This document shows positions 20,344 through 29,248 of a DNA stretch of 33,063 nt, one piece after another. Origin of the DNA: Clostridiales bacterium (lineage in GTDB: Bacteria > Bacillota > Clostridia > Lachnospirales > Lachnospiraceae); contig JAJPYF010000146.1 of NCBI GenBank assembly GCA_021205085.1, positions 1 to 33,063 of the forward strand, given 5' to 3'. The notes under the pieces are model-generated. The model made no database searches. It was not told the origin of the DNA and worked only from the letters and a program-made list of their open reading frames with translations. A program made the translations under genes and the position numbers. The stretch's first letter is position 1. Every line of letters starts with the position of its first letter.

Positions 20344-21186
20344 CTATTTGATCGCTCTGCCGTCACGTCTTCTGACGATCATCTTATTCGACTGCTTATG
20401 CTTCTTCCTCGTCTTTAAGCCGAGCGCAGGTTTGCCCCACGGTGTGCTCGGGCCGGGACGTCCGACAGGAGCTCTGCCCTCGCCGCCGCCGTGCGGGTGA
20501 TCATTCGGGTTCATAACCGAACCGCGAACCGTAGGACGGATGCCCATGTTGCGTTTCCGGCCGGCCTTGCCGTAGTTGATCAGATTGTGGTCGGCATTGC
20601 CGATCACGCCGACGGTTGCACGGCACTCGATCGGAACCATTCTCATCTCGCCGGAGGGAAGACGCAGAGTGGCATACTTTCCTTCCTTCGCCATAAGCTG
20701 TGCGCCCATGCCGGCCGCGCGGACCATCTGGCCGCCCTTGCCCGGGTGCATCTCAACGTTGTGTACCATTGTACCAACCGGAATATTTGCCAGCGGAAGG
20801 CAGTTCCCGGTGTGCACCTCGGCATCCGGGCCGTTCATGACCTGCATGCCGTCTGTCAGTCCCTCCGGAGCCAGGATGTATGCCTTTTCTCCGTCCGCAT
20901 AACAGATCAGTGCGATATTTGCTGTCCGGTTCGGATCATACTCAATGCCGATGACCTTTGCCGGAATGCCGTCTTTGTTCCTCTTGAAATCGATCACTCT
21001 GTATTTTTTCTTTGCACCACCGCCATGGTGTCTCACAGTAATCTTACCCTGATTATTACGCCCGGAATGCTTCGGAATGGCAACTACAAGGGACTTCTCG
21101 GGAGTCTTTTTCGTGATCTCAGAGAAATCGGACCCTGTCATCTGCCTTCTGGAAGGTGTATACGGGTTATATGTCTTGATTCCCAT
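20344..21186 (-). CDS. rplB: 50S ribosomal protein L2
   Basis: [21 protein letters not shown]...[54 protein letters not shown]. Confidence 0.98.
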   Translation of the reverse strand: MGIKTYNPYTPSRRQMTGSDFSEITKKTPEKSLVVAIPKHSGRNNQGKITVRHHGGGAKKKYRVIDFKRNKDGIPAKVIGIEYDPNRTANIALICYADGEKAYILAPEGLTDGMQVMNGPDAEVHTGNCLPLANIPVGTMVHNVEMHPGKGGQMVRAAGMGAQLMAKEGKYATLRLPSGEMRMVPIECRATVGVIGNADHNLINYGKAGRKRNMGIRPTVRGSVMNPNDHPHGGGEGRAPVGRPGPSTPWGKPALGLKTRKKHKQSNKMIVRRRDGRAIK

Positions 21187-21200
21187 AATGAATCTCCTTT

Positions 21201-21500
21201 CTACAATCCTGCAAAAATCTCGATATCAGCACTTTCCTCGGTGAGCTGGACAATGGCTTTCTTGGTCTTTGCTGTCTTACCGTAGGTCATGCCCCGTCTC
21301 TTATTCTTGCCCTCGCAGTTCATCGTGCGGACACTCTTGACGATCACGCCGTCAAACATCTTTTCAACAGCTTCCTTGATCATGCTCTTTGTAGAGTCCG
21401 GATGAACCAGGAAAGTATATTTCTTCTCCGCCATAAGGTTCATGGATTTCTCCGTCACAACCGGCTTGAGGATTACGTCGTAATACTGTACGCTTGCCAT
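21201..21500 (-). CDS. rplW: 50S ribosomal protein L23
   Basis: [81 protein letters not shown]. Confidence 0.98.
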   Translation of the reverse strand: MASVQYYDVILKPVVTEKSMNLMAEKKYTFLVHPDSTKSMIKEAVEKMFDGVIVKSVRTMNCEGKNKRRGMTYGKTAKTKKAIVQLTEESADIEIFAGL

Positions 21501-22120
21501 TATGCATATACCTCCTCGATTTTTTCTACTCCGGCTTTCGTCGTGATCACGGTGTCATACTTCATGATATCGTACACGTTGATCGTGGAGACCAGCGCGG
21601 TCCGGACCGCCGGAACATTGGCCGCGGACTTCTCAATCACAGTGTCTTTCTCGTCCAGCACAACCAATGCCTTGGAAACCTTCAGGTTATTTAATACTTT
21701 CACAAAATCCTTTGTCTTGATCGCCTCCAGCTTCAGCTCGTCCAGAACGATGAATTTCTCATCCTGTACTCTGCTGGTAAGCGCCGACTTTAAGGCCGCT
21801 CTCTTTTCTTTCTTGTTCATCTTGAAAGAATAATCTCTCGGCTTCGGGGCAAATACAACGCCGCCGCCCTTCCACTGCGGTGCCCGGATGGAACCCTGTC
21901 TCGCATGGCCGGTGCCCTTCTGCCTCCACGGCTTTCTTCCGCCTCCGCGAACCTCAGAGCGCGTCTTCGCACTCTGCGTACCCTGGCGATTGTTCGCCAG
22001 CTGCTGCACAACTGCCATGTGTACCAAATGCTCGTTTATCTCTACTCCGAAAACAGCATCGTTCAGATCCATGGAGCCGACTGTGCTGCCTTCCATATTA
22101 TAAACAGATACGTTAGCCAT
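21500..22120 (-). CDS. rplD: 50S ribosomal protein L4
   Basis: [24 protein letters not shown]...[63 protein letters not shown]. Confidence 0.98.
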   Translation of the reverse strand: MANVSVYNMEGSTVGSMDLNDAVFGVEINEHLVHMAVVQQLANNRQGTQSAKTRSEVRGGGRKPWRQKGTGHARQGSIRAPQWKGGGVVFAPKPRDYSFKMNKKEKRAALKSALTSRVQDEKFIVLDELKLEAIKTKDFVKVLNNLKVSKALVVLDEKDTVIEKSAANVPAVRTALVSTINVYDIMKYDTVITTKAGVEKIEEVYA

Positions 22121-22146
22121 CTGTATGTCCTCCTTTCCAGAATCAG

Positions 22147-22824
22147 TTAAGCCTTAACGGATTCCCTGATCGTCACTAAAGATTTCTTCGGTCCCGGAAC
22201 GGAACCTTTGATTAAAAGCACGTTGTTCTCAGCATCCACACGGACGACTTCCAGATTCTGGACCGTGACCTTCACGCTGCCCATGTGACCCGGCATTCCC
22301 TTGCCCTTGAACACCTTGCTCGGAGAGGAACACGCACCGTTGGAACCCTGATGGCGATGGAACTTGGAGCCGTGAGTCATGGGACCCCTGTGCTGACCGA
22401 ATCTCTTGATCGTTCCCTGATAGCCCTTTCCTTTGGAAATGGCTGTGGCATCGATCTTATCTCCAACGGCAAAAATGTCAGCCTTGATCTCGTCCGCCAG
22501 CTTATACTCATCCGCGTTCTCAAACTTAAACTCGCGGACATACCGTTTGCCCGACACGCCCGCCTTGTCGAAGTGCCCCTTCTCAGGCTTGTTCACGCCG
22601 TGTCTGTGTCGGATCTCCTTTCGGCCGCTGGCATCCTTGCTGACTGCCTTTTCCTTCTTGTCCGCAAAGCCAACCTGCACGGCGCTGTAGCCGTCGTTTT
22701 CCACAGTTTTGATCTGTGTCACATAGCAGGGACCGGCCTCTAAGACAGTGACGGGAATCAGCACGCCGTTCTCATCAAAAACCTGCGTCATCCCAAGCTT
22801 GGTCGCTAAAATAGCTTTCTTCAT
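22147..22824 (-). CDS. rplC: 50S ribosomal protein L3
   Basis: [40 protein letters not shown]...[40 protein letters not shown]. Confidence 0.98.
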   Translation of the reverse strand: MKKAILATKLGMTQVFDENGVLIPVTVLEAGPCYVTQIKTVENDGYSAVQVGFADKKEKAVSKDASGRKEIRHRHGVNKPEKGHFDKAGVSGKRYVREFKFENADEYKLADEIKADIFAVGDKIDATAISKGKGYQGTIKRFGQHRGPMTHGSKFHRHQGSNGACSSPSKVFKGKGMPGHMGSVKVTVQNLEVVRVDAENNVLLIKGSVPGPKKSLVTIRESVKA

Positions 22825-22850
22825 TATGTTTACCTCCTGTTTTTTCTACA

Positions 22851-22888
22851 GCGGAACGCTTTCGCGCTCATCCTAGAAATAGGACCGC
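22851..22888 (-). other. paired hairpins in the rpsJ-rplC spacer (possible small three-way junction)
   Basis: Minus strand TCCTA-TTTC-TAGGA followed by GAGCGC-GAAA-GCGTTC, bracketed by GCGG/CCGC; just upstream of the rplC SD. Confidence 0.45.
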
Positions 22889-22894
22889 CATTTA

Positions 22895-23206
22895 CTATTT
22901 CATTTTGATATCGATACTCACACCGGCCGGCATCTCCAGTCTGCTCAGCGCATCGACTGTCTTCTGCGTCGGTGCAATGATGTCGATGAGTCTCTTGTGA
23001 GTTCTCTGCTCGAACTGCTCGCGGGAATCCTTGTACTTGTGTACGGCGCGGATGATTGTCACCACTTCCTTCTTTGTGGGAAGGGGCACCGGTCCGCTCA
23101 CCTGGGATCCGTTTTTCTTCACAGTTTCGATGATTTTCTTCGCCGATGCATCCACCATCTCGTGGTCATAGGCTTTCAGAATGATTCTCATGACTTGGTT
23201 TGCCAT
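22895..23206 (-). CDS. rpsJ: 30S ribosomal protein S10
   Basis: Start chosen at [76 protein letters not shown]; 103 aa. The upstream in-frame extension is leader sequence. Confidence 0.97.
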   Translation of the reverse strand: MANQVMRIILKAYDHEMVDASAKKIIETVKKNGSQVSGPVPLPTKKEVVTIIRAVHKYKDSREQFEQRTHKRLIDIIAPTQKTVDALSRLEMPAGVSIDIKMK

Positions 23207-23421
23207 AAAAAAAGTCGCCTCCTTTTCGCACTTTTGTTCAGTACGACAAGCGGTGACTGTACACTCTCCCGTGTGTTTCATCTTATCTCCACACGGCATC
23301 GACCTCTCGGCCTAACTTCGTACAGTGACTTGTCGTCAGTTTCCTAACTTGACATTCGCTCCACGGAAAACCTGCCACGGCGGGCAGCAACCTCACGCTT
23401 CTTCGCTATCATGCCACAGCA
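23207..23421 (-). promoter_or_regulatory. structured 5' leader of the S10 operon (candidate cis-regulatory RNA)
   Basis: Stems: 23243-23250/23329-23336 (ACGACAAG/CTTGTCGT), 23256-23262/23320-23326 (ACTGTAC/GTACAGT), 23269-23275/23290-23296 (CCGTGTG/CACACGG), 23301-23312 (minus GGCC-GAGA-GGTC), 23335-23353 (GTC-A-AGTT AGGA AACTGAC), 23372-23387 (CTGCC/GGCAG), 23210-23235 (hairpin with SD in the loop). Confidence 0.65.
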
Positions 23422-23427
23422 TCAGTT

Positions 23428-23456
23428 ATTTTAATTGATTGCGATTCAAAATGCAA
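23428..23456 (-). promoter_or_regulatory. candidate S10 operon promoter (TTGCAT-17-TAAAAT)
   Basis: Minus strand TTGCAT TTTGAATCGCAATCAAT TAAAAT, about 220 nt upstream of the rpsJ ATG. Confidence 0.65.
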
Positions 23457-23589
23457 GCACTTTTTATTCCTGCCGGAGATAAAATTGTATTTTTTTAAGT
23501 ACAATCTGTTTTCTGATTTGCATATGGAAAAAACCGGTTCGCTATAGTATGATACATTACAGAAAATATTGCAGGGAAAGGAAGCCGCC

Positions 23590-24453
23590 ATGTGGATTGC
23601 AGATAAATGGAAGGATTACGAGGTCATTGACTGTTCGGGAGGAGAAAAAGTGGAGCGCTGGGGCGCCTACACCCTCGTGCGTCCGGACCCGCAGGTAATC
23701 TGGGAGACTCCCCGGACTGCAAACGGATGGAAGCATCCGAACGCGCACTATCACCGCAGCAAAAAGGGCGGCGGAGAATGGGAATTTTTTGACCTTCCGC
23801 AGCAGTGGAGCATCCGATACCCCGCTCTCAGCCTGACCTTCAACCTGAAACCGTTCAGCTTCAAGCACACCGGCCTTTTCCCGGAACAAGCCGCAAACTG
23901 GGACTGGTTCTCCGAAAAGATCCGAAAAGCCGGCCGGCCGGTCCGGATCTTAAATCTCTTCGCCTACACCGGCGGTGCAACGCTCGCCGCCGCTGCGGCC
24001 GGAGCCGCCGTGACCCATGTGGACGCCTCCAAAGGCATGGTCCAGTGGGCAAAAGAAAACGCAGCCTCCTCCCGCCTTGCGGATGCCCCCATCCGCTGGC
24101 TCGTGGACGACTGCGTCAAGTTCGTGGAACGGGAGATCCGCCGCGGGAACCACTACGACGCCGTCATCATGGATCCCCCCTCCTACGGCCGCGGCCCCAA
24201 AGGAGAAATCTGGAAAATCGAGGACTGCATCTACCCGCTGGTAAAGCTGTGCACCCGGCTCCTGTCCGATGATCCTCTCTTTTTCCTCATCAACTCCTAC
24301 ACCACCGGCCTGCAGCCGGCAGTCCTCGCCTACATGCTCGGCACCGAAATGCAGCCGTATGGCGGCACCGTCACCGCAGAAGAAATCGGACTGCCCGTCA
24401 CCGCAAGCGGCCTTGTGTTGCCGTGCGGCGCATCCGGCCGTTGGGAAATATAA
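23590..24453 (+). CDS. class I SAM-dependent rRNA methyltransferase-like protein (RlmI/RlmK-like fold)
   Basis: NLFAYTGGATLAAAAAGAAVTHVDASKGMVQWAKENA (SAM motif) and AVIMDPPSYGRGPKGEIWK (catalytic loop). ATG at 23590 preferred over 23569, with SD AAAGGAAG. Confidence 0.85.
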   Translation: MWIADKWKDYEVIDCSGGEKVERWGAYTLVRPDPQVIWETPRTANGWKHPNAHYHRSKKGGGEWEFFDLPQQWSIRYPALSLTFNLKPFSFKHTGLFPEQAANWDWFSEKIRKAGRPVRILNLFAYTGGATLAAAAAGAAVTHVDASKGMVQWAKENAASSRLADAPIRWLVDDCVKFVEREIRRGNHYDAVIMDPPSYGRGPKGEIWKIEDCIYPLVKLCTRLLSDDPLFFLINSYTTGLQPAVLAYMLGTEMQPYGGTVTAEEIGLPVTASGLVLPCGASGRWEI

Positions 24454-24472
24454 TACTTCGCATCCGTCTGTA

Positions 24473-26065
24473 TTACTTCTCCCTCAGCGCCTTCCGGTAC
24501 TCCATCGGGCTGACCGAATAAATCTGCTTAAAGGCATCCACAAAGCGCCGCACATTATTATAACCCACCCGCTCACCGATCTCATACGTCTTGTAATCCG
24601 TCTCCCGCAGCAGCCGCAGTGCTTCATCCATGCGGATTGAGGTCAGATACGCCTTGTAGTTCTGCCCGGTCTCTTTTTTGAACATGGCGCTGAAATAATT
24701 CTGGCTGACACAGGCCACCGAGGCCAGCTCCTTGATAGAGAGATCCTTATTATAATTCTGGCGGATATAGCGCTTCACATCCTCGATCAGCACCTTATCC
24801 TCGGATCTGCCCTTGGCATAAACCCGCTGAATCAGATCTTCATAGTGCGCATGAACACATTTCTTCAGGTTCGCCATCGTGTACTGTGCATATACCTTCT
24901 GCTGAAGCTCGTCCTGCATCTCATAGAAGTCCATATCCAGCAGGCGATACTGATTCAGCCTAAACCCGAGGTCTCCGGCAAACGTCATGGTCCGCATAAC
25001 GACCGCATCCCAGTTTCCGTAATGAATCGACTCAATATCATCCATGATCCGGTCGATCCAGTCCATCACATGCTCATCCTTGGCGATGATCGCACGGAAT
25101 GCCTGTTCCACATCCTCCTTATAATTCTCAAAAGAGACATGGTATTCCCGGTGAATCTTTGACGCATCAAGGATGGTCTTCTCCTCAAAATGACAGAGTC
25201 CGAACGCGAATTTCGCTTCCTTATAAGACTGCAGCATTTCCGACGGCTCATCTGTCGCCGTGCCGATCCCCATACAGAGTTCCACTCCGCACTCCCTCTC
25301 GACCTTGTCCCGGATCGGCTCCACATATTTCTCCGCAAACGCCTCCCGATCCTCATTCGGAAAGACGCCCATGAGATGCAGGGCATCCTCATCCTTTTTA
25401 ATGATAAATCCGATCTTTTGCGAACCAAACGCCTCCGACAAACGGTTAAACACAGAAAACCGCGTCAGATTAAACTGCCCGAATGACTCCTCGTTCAATC
25501 TGGCCGCCACGTCCGGCCGGATGCCGGCACTGATGCCGACAAAAAAGCGGTCGCGAAGGTCAATCTGCTCCTCCCGGAACATCTGATACAGATCCTCGTT
25601 CTCATAGTTTCTTCCATTATTAATGTCCTCGAACAGCTTCTGGAACTCATCCTTCTCCGGTTTGAAAATCTCGGCCGTGTTCTGCTCCTCCAGAATCTGA
25701 AGCGCCTTTTTCACGGCATCCTCCAGATCCTTTGCCCCCACCGGCTTTAAGAGATAATCCACCCCCCCATTTTTGATCGCCTCCTGCGCATAGGAAAACT
25801 CCTGATATGCGCTGACAAAGATAAACTTCGCCTTTCCGCCGTGCTCATTGTACCGGCGCAGCACCTCCAGTCCGCTGATGCCGGGCATCTGGATATCCGC
25901 CACCACGACATCCGGCTCCTCGCGCAGAATGCACTCCATCAGCTCTGTCCCGTCATTGGCTTCCGCGACAATCTCAATCCCGAGCGCCTCCCAGTCAATC
26001 AGTCTTTTTAAACCTCTCACGATCACTCTCTCATCATCCGCAATGATTGCTTTTCGCATACTCAA
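24473..26065 (-). CDS. YesN-type response regulator (receiver plus AraC-type HTH)
   Basis: N-terminal receiver (AIIADDERVIVRGLKRLIDW...DVVVADIQMPGISGLEVLRRY...KPVGAKDLE) and AraC HTH (IKELASVACVSQNYFSAMFKKETGQNYKAYLTSIRMDEALRLL...GYNNVRRFVDAFKQIYSVSPMEYRK). Confidence 0.95.
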   Translation of the reverse strand: MSMRKAIIADDERVIVRGLKRLIDWEALGIEIVAEANDGTELMECILREEPDVVVADIQMPGISGLEVLRRYNEHGGKAKFIFVSAYQEFSYAQEAIKNGGVDYLLKPVGAKDLEDAVKKALQILEEQNTAEIFKPEKDEFQKLFEDINNGRNYENEDLYQMFREEQIDLRDRFFVGISAGIRPDVAARLNEESFGQFNLTRFSVFNRLSEAFGSQKIGFIIKKDEDALHLMGVFPNEDREAFAEKYVEPIRDKVERECGVELCMGIGTATDEPSEMLQSYKEAKFAFGLCHFEEKTILDASKIHREYHVSFENYKEDVEQAFRAIIAKDEHVMDWIDRIMDDIESIHYGNWDAVVMRTMTFAGDLGFRLNQYRLLDMDFYEMQDELQQKVYAQYTMANLKKCVHAHYEDLIQRVYAKGRSEDKVLIEDVKRYIRQNYNKDLSIKELASVACVSQNYFSAMFKKETGQNYKAYLTSIRMDEALRLLRETDYKTYEIGERVGYNNVRRFVDAFKQIYSVSPMEYRKALREK

Positions 26066-27867
26066 GGCTCCTTCCAGATCGGCAATGTAAATGTTATGAC
26101 TGTTCCCATTCCCTTTGTACTCTGTACCGTATATCCGTATTCTGCGCCGCAGTTCAGCTTGATCCGGTCATACACATTCTGCATGCCGATACTGGCTGTT
26201 CCGTCCGACTCAATCGTGCCAACCTCATGGTTCTCAAGAGAATCCATAATGTGCCGCACACCTTCCTCGTCCATGCCAACGCCGTCATCCATCACCACAA
26301 TCTCCAGATGATCGCTCTTTCTCTCCACGCGAATCGCCACCGCGCCATAGCCTTTTTTCTCTCGAAGGCCGTGACGAATCGCATTCTCCACCATGGGTTG
26401 GAGAATCAGCTTCGGGATCATCAGCGTCTGGTCCTCGTCTTTCAGATAGACCATCAGCGATATCCTCTCCTCATAGCGGATCCGCATCATCACGAAGTAT
26501 TCCCGTATGGAGTCGATCTCATCCTTCAGACAGACCCGCTCCGACTGGGGGCCCATAACATACCGAAGCTGCTTTGCCAGGCTCTCCAGCAGCTGCGCTG
26601 TTTTCCGGTCATTCTGCTCCAGGGCGGTCATGCGGATAATATCCAGCGAATTGTACAGGTAGTGCGGCTGAATCTGCATTTTCAGGGCATTCATCTCCGC
26701 GTCCTGCCGACAGATCTGCGCCACATACACCTGATTGATATAATCCGTCAGCCTCTCCGTCATGTGGTTAAACCCATCCGCCACATATTCCATCTCATCA
26801 TTTGTGTCCAGTTCCACCCGGACATCCAGATTCCCCTGCTCCACCTCTTCCATGGCCGCCTTCAGTTTCCTCGTCGGCTCACTCATCCAAATGGAAAACA
26901 CCATATACAGAATCAGAAGGAACGCACCCGCAAAGGCGACAATCAGAATCAGAATCGAAACGCTCTGATAAAAAGCCCCCATAATATCGCTGTTTTCCAT
27001 GATCAGAACCGCATAGGCATCTACACCGGAAATTTTCTGGTAAAAGACCCACTGACTGCCGATTTTTTCATAGCCGCTGCCGCCGTCGAGCAGCTCTTCA
27101 CAGAAAGAAAGCGGATGGCTGCTTCCCAGATAATCCCCGGTATCGCCGCTGTAGATGTAGGAGGAAGCCGCCGGGCTGTACACATAAAAGCTGCCTATGT
27201 TCAGACTGGATTTCTCAATCAGCTCCTCAATATCATCGACATTGATATCCGCGTACAGTGTCGCCAGCCGCTGACTGCATGTCGTCTCAATGGAAGTCAC
27301 ATCCATATAATTGCGGACAAGGCTGAAAATATAATCCTCCGAGCTGACACAGATCTCCGCTTCAGGAAATGTGCCGAACAGCATCATCCCGGTCAGACTG
27401 TCCCCTTCCTGATAGAAATCCATGGTCGTAAATGACTCGGCGCCGTTTCTAAGCGTTTTGCCCTGACTGTAATACAGGCTGTAGACATTTCCGTATGTAT
27501 CCACCAGCCGGAGGGAGGAAATAAACTCACTCTTTGCCATGATATCGCCGAGCGCCTCCCGGACGGTGAGCTCACGTTCAGACCGCTCCGCCGTTACATC
27601 CGTCAAAACCTCCGCCAGTGTGCTCCCGTCCGAATCCTGATAATCATACAATTCGCCCATGGCCTCATCCACACTGTCCATGAGATCCTCTATATTGTTC
27701 GCCACATACACGGTCATATCTGAGTAAGCCGCCGTCATGCTGTCTCGAAGCAGCCCGCTGTAGCGCAGGAAGAAAAACAGGCTTAAGAGCAGCAGCGGAA
27801 TCAGCCCGAAAAAAATAAAGGCGACCGTCATTTTGGAAAAAGTTGTCCGGTATTTCTTTTTACTCAT
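26062..27867 (-). CDS. YesM-type membrane sensor histidine kinase (HAMP, His_kinase, HATPase_c)
   Basis: Start MSKKKYRTTFSKMTVAFIFFGLIPLLLLSLFFFLRYS; extracytoplasmic sensor; MQIQPHYLYNSLDIIRM phosphoacceptor motif; ATGA overlap with the SBP gene upstream and the regulator downstream. Confidence 0.94.
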   Translation of the reverse strand: MSKKKYRTTFSKMTVAFIFFGLIPLLLLSLFFFLRYSGLLRDSMTAAYSDMTVYVANNIEDLMDSVDEAMGELYDYQDSDGSTLAEVLTDVTAERSERELTVREALGDIMAKSEFISSLRLVDTYGNVYSLYYSQGKTLRNGAESFTTMDFYQEGDSLTGMMLFGTFPEAEICVSSEDYIFSLVRNYMDVTSIETTCSQRLATLYADINVDDIEELIEKSSLNIGSFYVYSPAASSYIYSGDTGDYLGSSHPLSFCEELLDGGSGYEKIGSQWVFYQKISGVDAYAVLIMENSDIMGAFYQSVSILILIVAFAGAFLLILYMVFSIWMSEPTRKLKAAMEEVEQGNLDVRVELDTNDEMEYVADGFNHMTERLTDYINQVYVAQICRQDAEMNALKMQIQPHYLYNSLDIIRMTALEQNDRKTAQLLESLAKQLRYVMGPQSERVCLKDEIDSIREYFVMMRIRYEERISLMVYLKDEDQTLMIPKLILQPMVENAIRHGLREKKGYGAVAIRVERKSDHLEIVVMDDGVGMDEEGVRHIMDSLENHEVGTIESDGTASIGMQNVYDRIKLNCGAEYGYTVQSTKGMGTVITFTLPIWKEP

Positions 27868-29204
27868 GACGCGCCTCCCGCTTCTGACCGGTTCCATGCT
27901 TTCTGAATCTGCTGCAGGCCCTCCTCCACGGAGCAGTCTCCGTTCATGATCTGCTGCACCAGCTCCAGCATGTTCTTTTCAAAGTCCTCCGGCGTATCCT
28001 CATTCCCGATATAAACGGAAACGCGCTCATCCGCGGCCTGAAATGCCTCCCACGCATCCTCAAGGACAGAGCCCTCCTCATAGTCTGTCTGCACGCCCGT
28101 GAGAGGGAATGTTCCGGACGCCTCGCAGAGCTCCGTATACGCATCATCTGAGTAAAACCATGAGAGGAATGTCATCGCCGCCTCGTATTTCTCCTCATCC
28201 CCGGCGCACTCCGCCGTCACCGACCAGAAGGTGTCCAGATTATCCGTGGCGTAGATTGTACCGGATTCGTCCGGCACATAAAACCAGCCGAGATCCATCT
28301 CCGAATTCAACTGTTGAATCGCCGCCGCGGTCCACGGTCCGGTATAGATCAGGGCAACCTCGCCCTCCGACATCATGTAGGAAAGGCTGGTATCCGTCGT
28401 GGACAGCCATGAGGTATTCACATATCCCTGCGCACAGAGATCATACAGATGCCCCATCATGACCTCCGCCTCCTCATTTGTCCACGCCACTTCTCCGGCA
28501 CTGCATTTTTTCAGCCAGTCCTCGTCCACCGTGAGAATGTCCGTGTGGAAAAAGTGATTCACCCAGAACTCCATATGCCACAGATCGGATCCTCCGATGC
28601 CGATCGGGGTGACCCCGTTGTCCCTCAGCGTCTGACAGATTGCTAGAAAATCATCGTAGGTTTCCGGCTCATCCAGCCCGTACTCCTCAAAAAGGGTCCG
28701 ATTGTAGAGAATGCCCCAGGGCGACTCTACGGCGCCGACGCCGTACACACTCCCGTCATAGGTATAGACAGAGGAGACCAGAGAGGCGACCTCATCCGTA
28801 ATCTCCCCGAGGAGTCCGCTCGCCGCGTAAGCTTCCGGCGTTTTCAGCTGGACGATATCCCCCAGCTCCCCCCGTGCGATCCTCTGCGTCAGAATATCCT
28901 CATAGACGCTATCCTCGTAATTGACCTCGTAATTGATTTTGATATCCGGATACATCTCCTCAAATTCCCGAACCGCATTCTCGATGGCGGAATTCCACTG
29001 GGGGTTCTGATAAGCGTAGACAAGCTCCAGCTCGATCTGCTCCTCAGCCGATCCGGTCTTCATATCCGCTGATTCCTTCCGGCTGACAAAAATATCATAG
29101 ATCAGAACAACGCACAGCCATGCCAGAATCAGGAAGAAGACCAGAATAATGCCTGTGATTTTTTCGGGAAATTTCGGTAATTTTTTTCTTCGTTTTTCTC
29201 TCAT
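27864..29204 (-). CDS. extracellular solute-binding protein (family 1 sugar-type SBP), apparently anchored by an N-terminal TM helix
   Basis: TM segment ITGIILVFFLILAWLCVVLIYDIFV without a good lipobox; SBP features QNPQWNSAIENAVREFEEMYPDIKINYEVN, YGVGAVESPWGILYNRTLFEEYGLDEPETYDDFLAICQTLRDNGVTPIGIGG. Confidence 0.9.
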   Translation of the reverse strand: MREKRRKKLPKFPEKITGIILVFFLILAWLCVVLIYDIFVSRKESADMKTGSAEEQIELELVYAYQNPQWNSAIENAVREFEEMYPDIKINYEVNYEDSVYEDILTQRIARGELGDIVQLKTPEAYAASGLLGEITDEVASLVSSVYTYDGSVYGVGAVESPWGILYNRTLFEEYGLDEPETYDDFLAICQTLRDNGVTPIGIGGSDLWHMEFWVNHFFHTDILTVDEDWLKKCSAGEVAWTNEEAEVMMGHLYDLCAQGYVNTSWLSTTDTSLSYMMSEGEVALIYTGPWTAAAIQQLNSEMDLGWFYVPDESGTIYATDNLDTFWSVTAECAGDEEKYEAAMTFLSWFYSDDAYTELCEASGTFPLTGVQTDYEEGSVLEDAWEAFQAADERVSVYIGNEDTPEDFEKNMLELVQQIMNGDCSVEEGLQQIQKAWNRSEAGGAS

Positions 29205-29248
29205 CGTCTCCGTATCTCTTATCTTCTGCCTGTCATTAATTGGTATAC

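Noticed and set aside
23207-23299. N-terminal extension of S10 ([31 protein letters not shown])
   Set aside because: The canonical S10 start MANQVMRI is preceded by a good SD, and the extension overlaps leader stems. A leader peptide is not excluded, but there is no positive evidence.
23485-23506. Inverted repeat ATTGTA-N10-TACAAT in the rpsJ/methyltransferase divergent region
   Set aside because: Six-bp AT-rich arms in an AT-rich intergenic segment are expected by chance; no supporting promoter geometry.
26047-27435. 462-aa plus-strand ORF antisense to the YesM-type kinase
   Set aside because: Shadow ORF in high-GC coding DNA. The His/Leu/Arg-rich composition has no domain-like motifs, and the minus strand encodes an unambiguous kinase.
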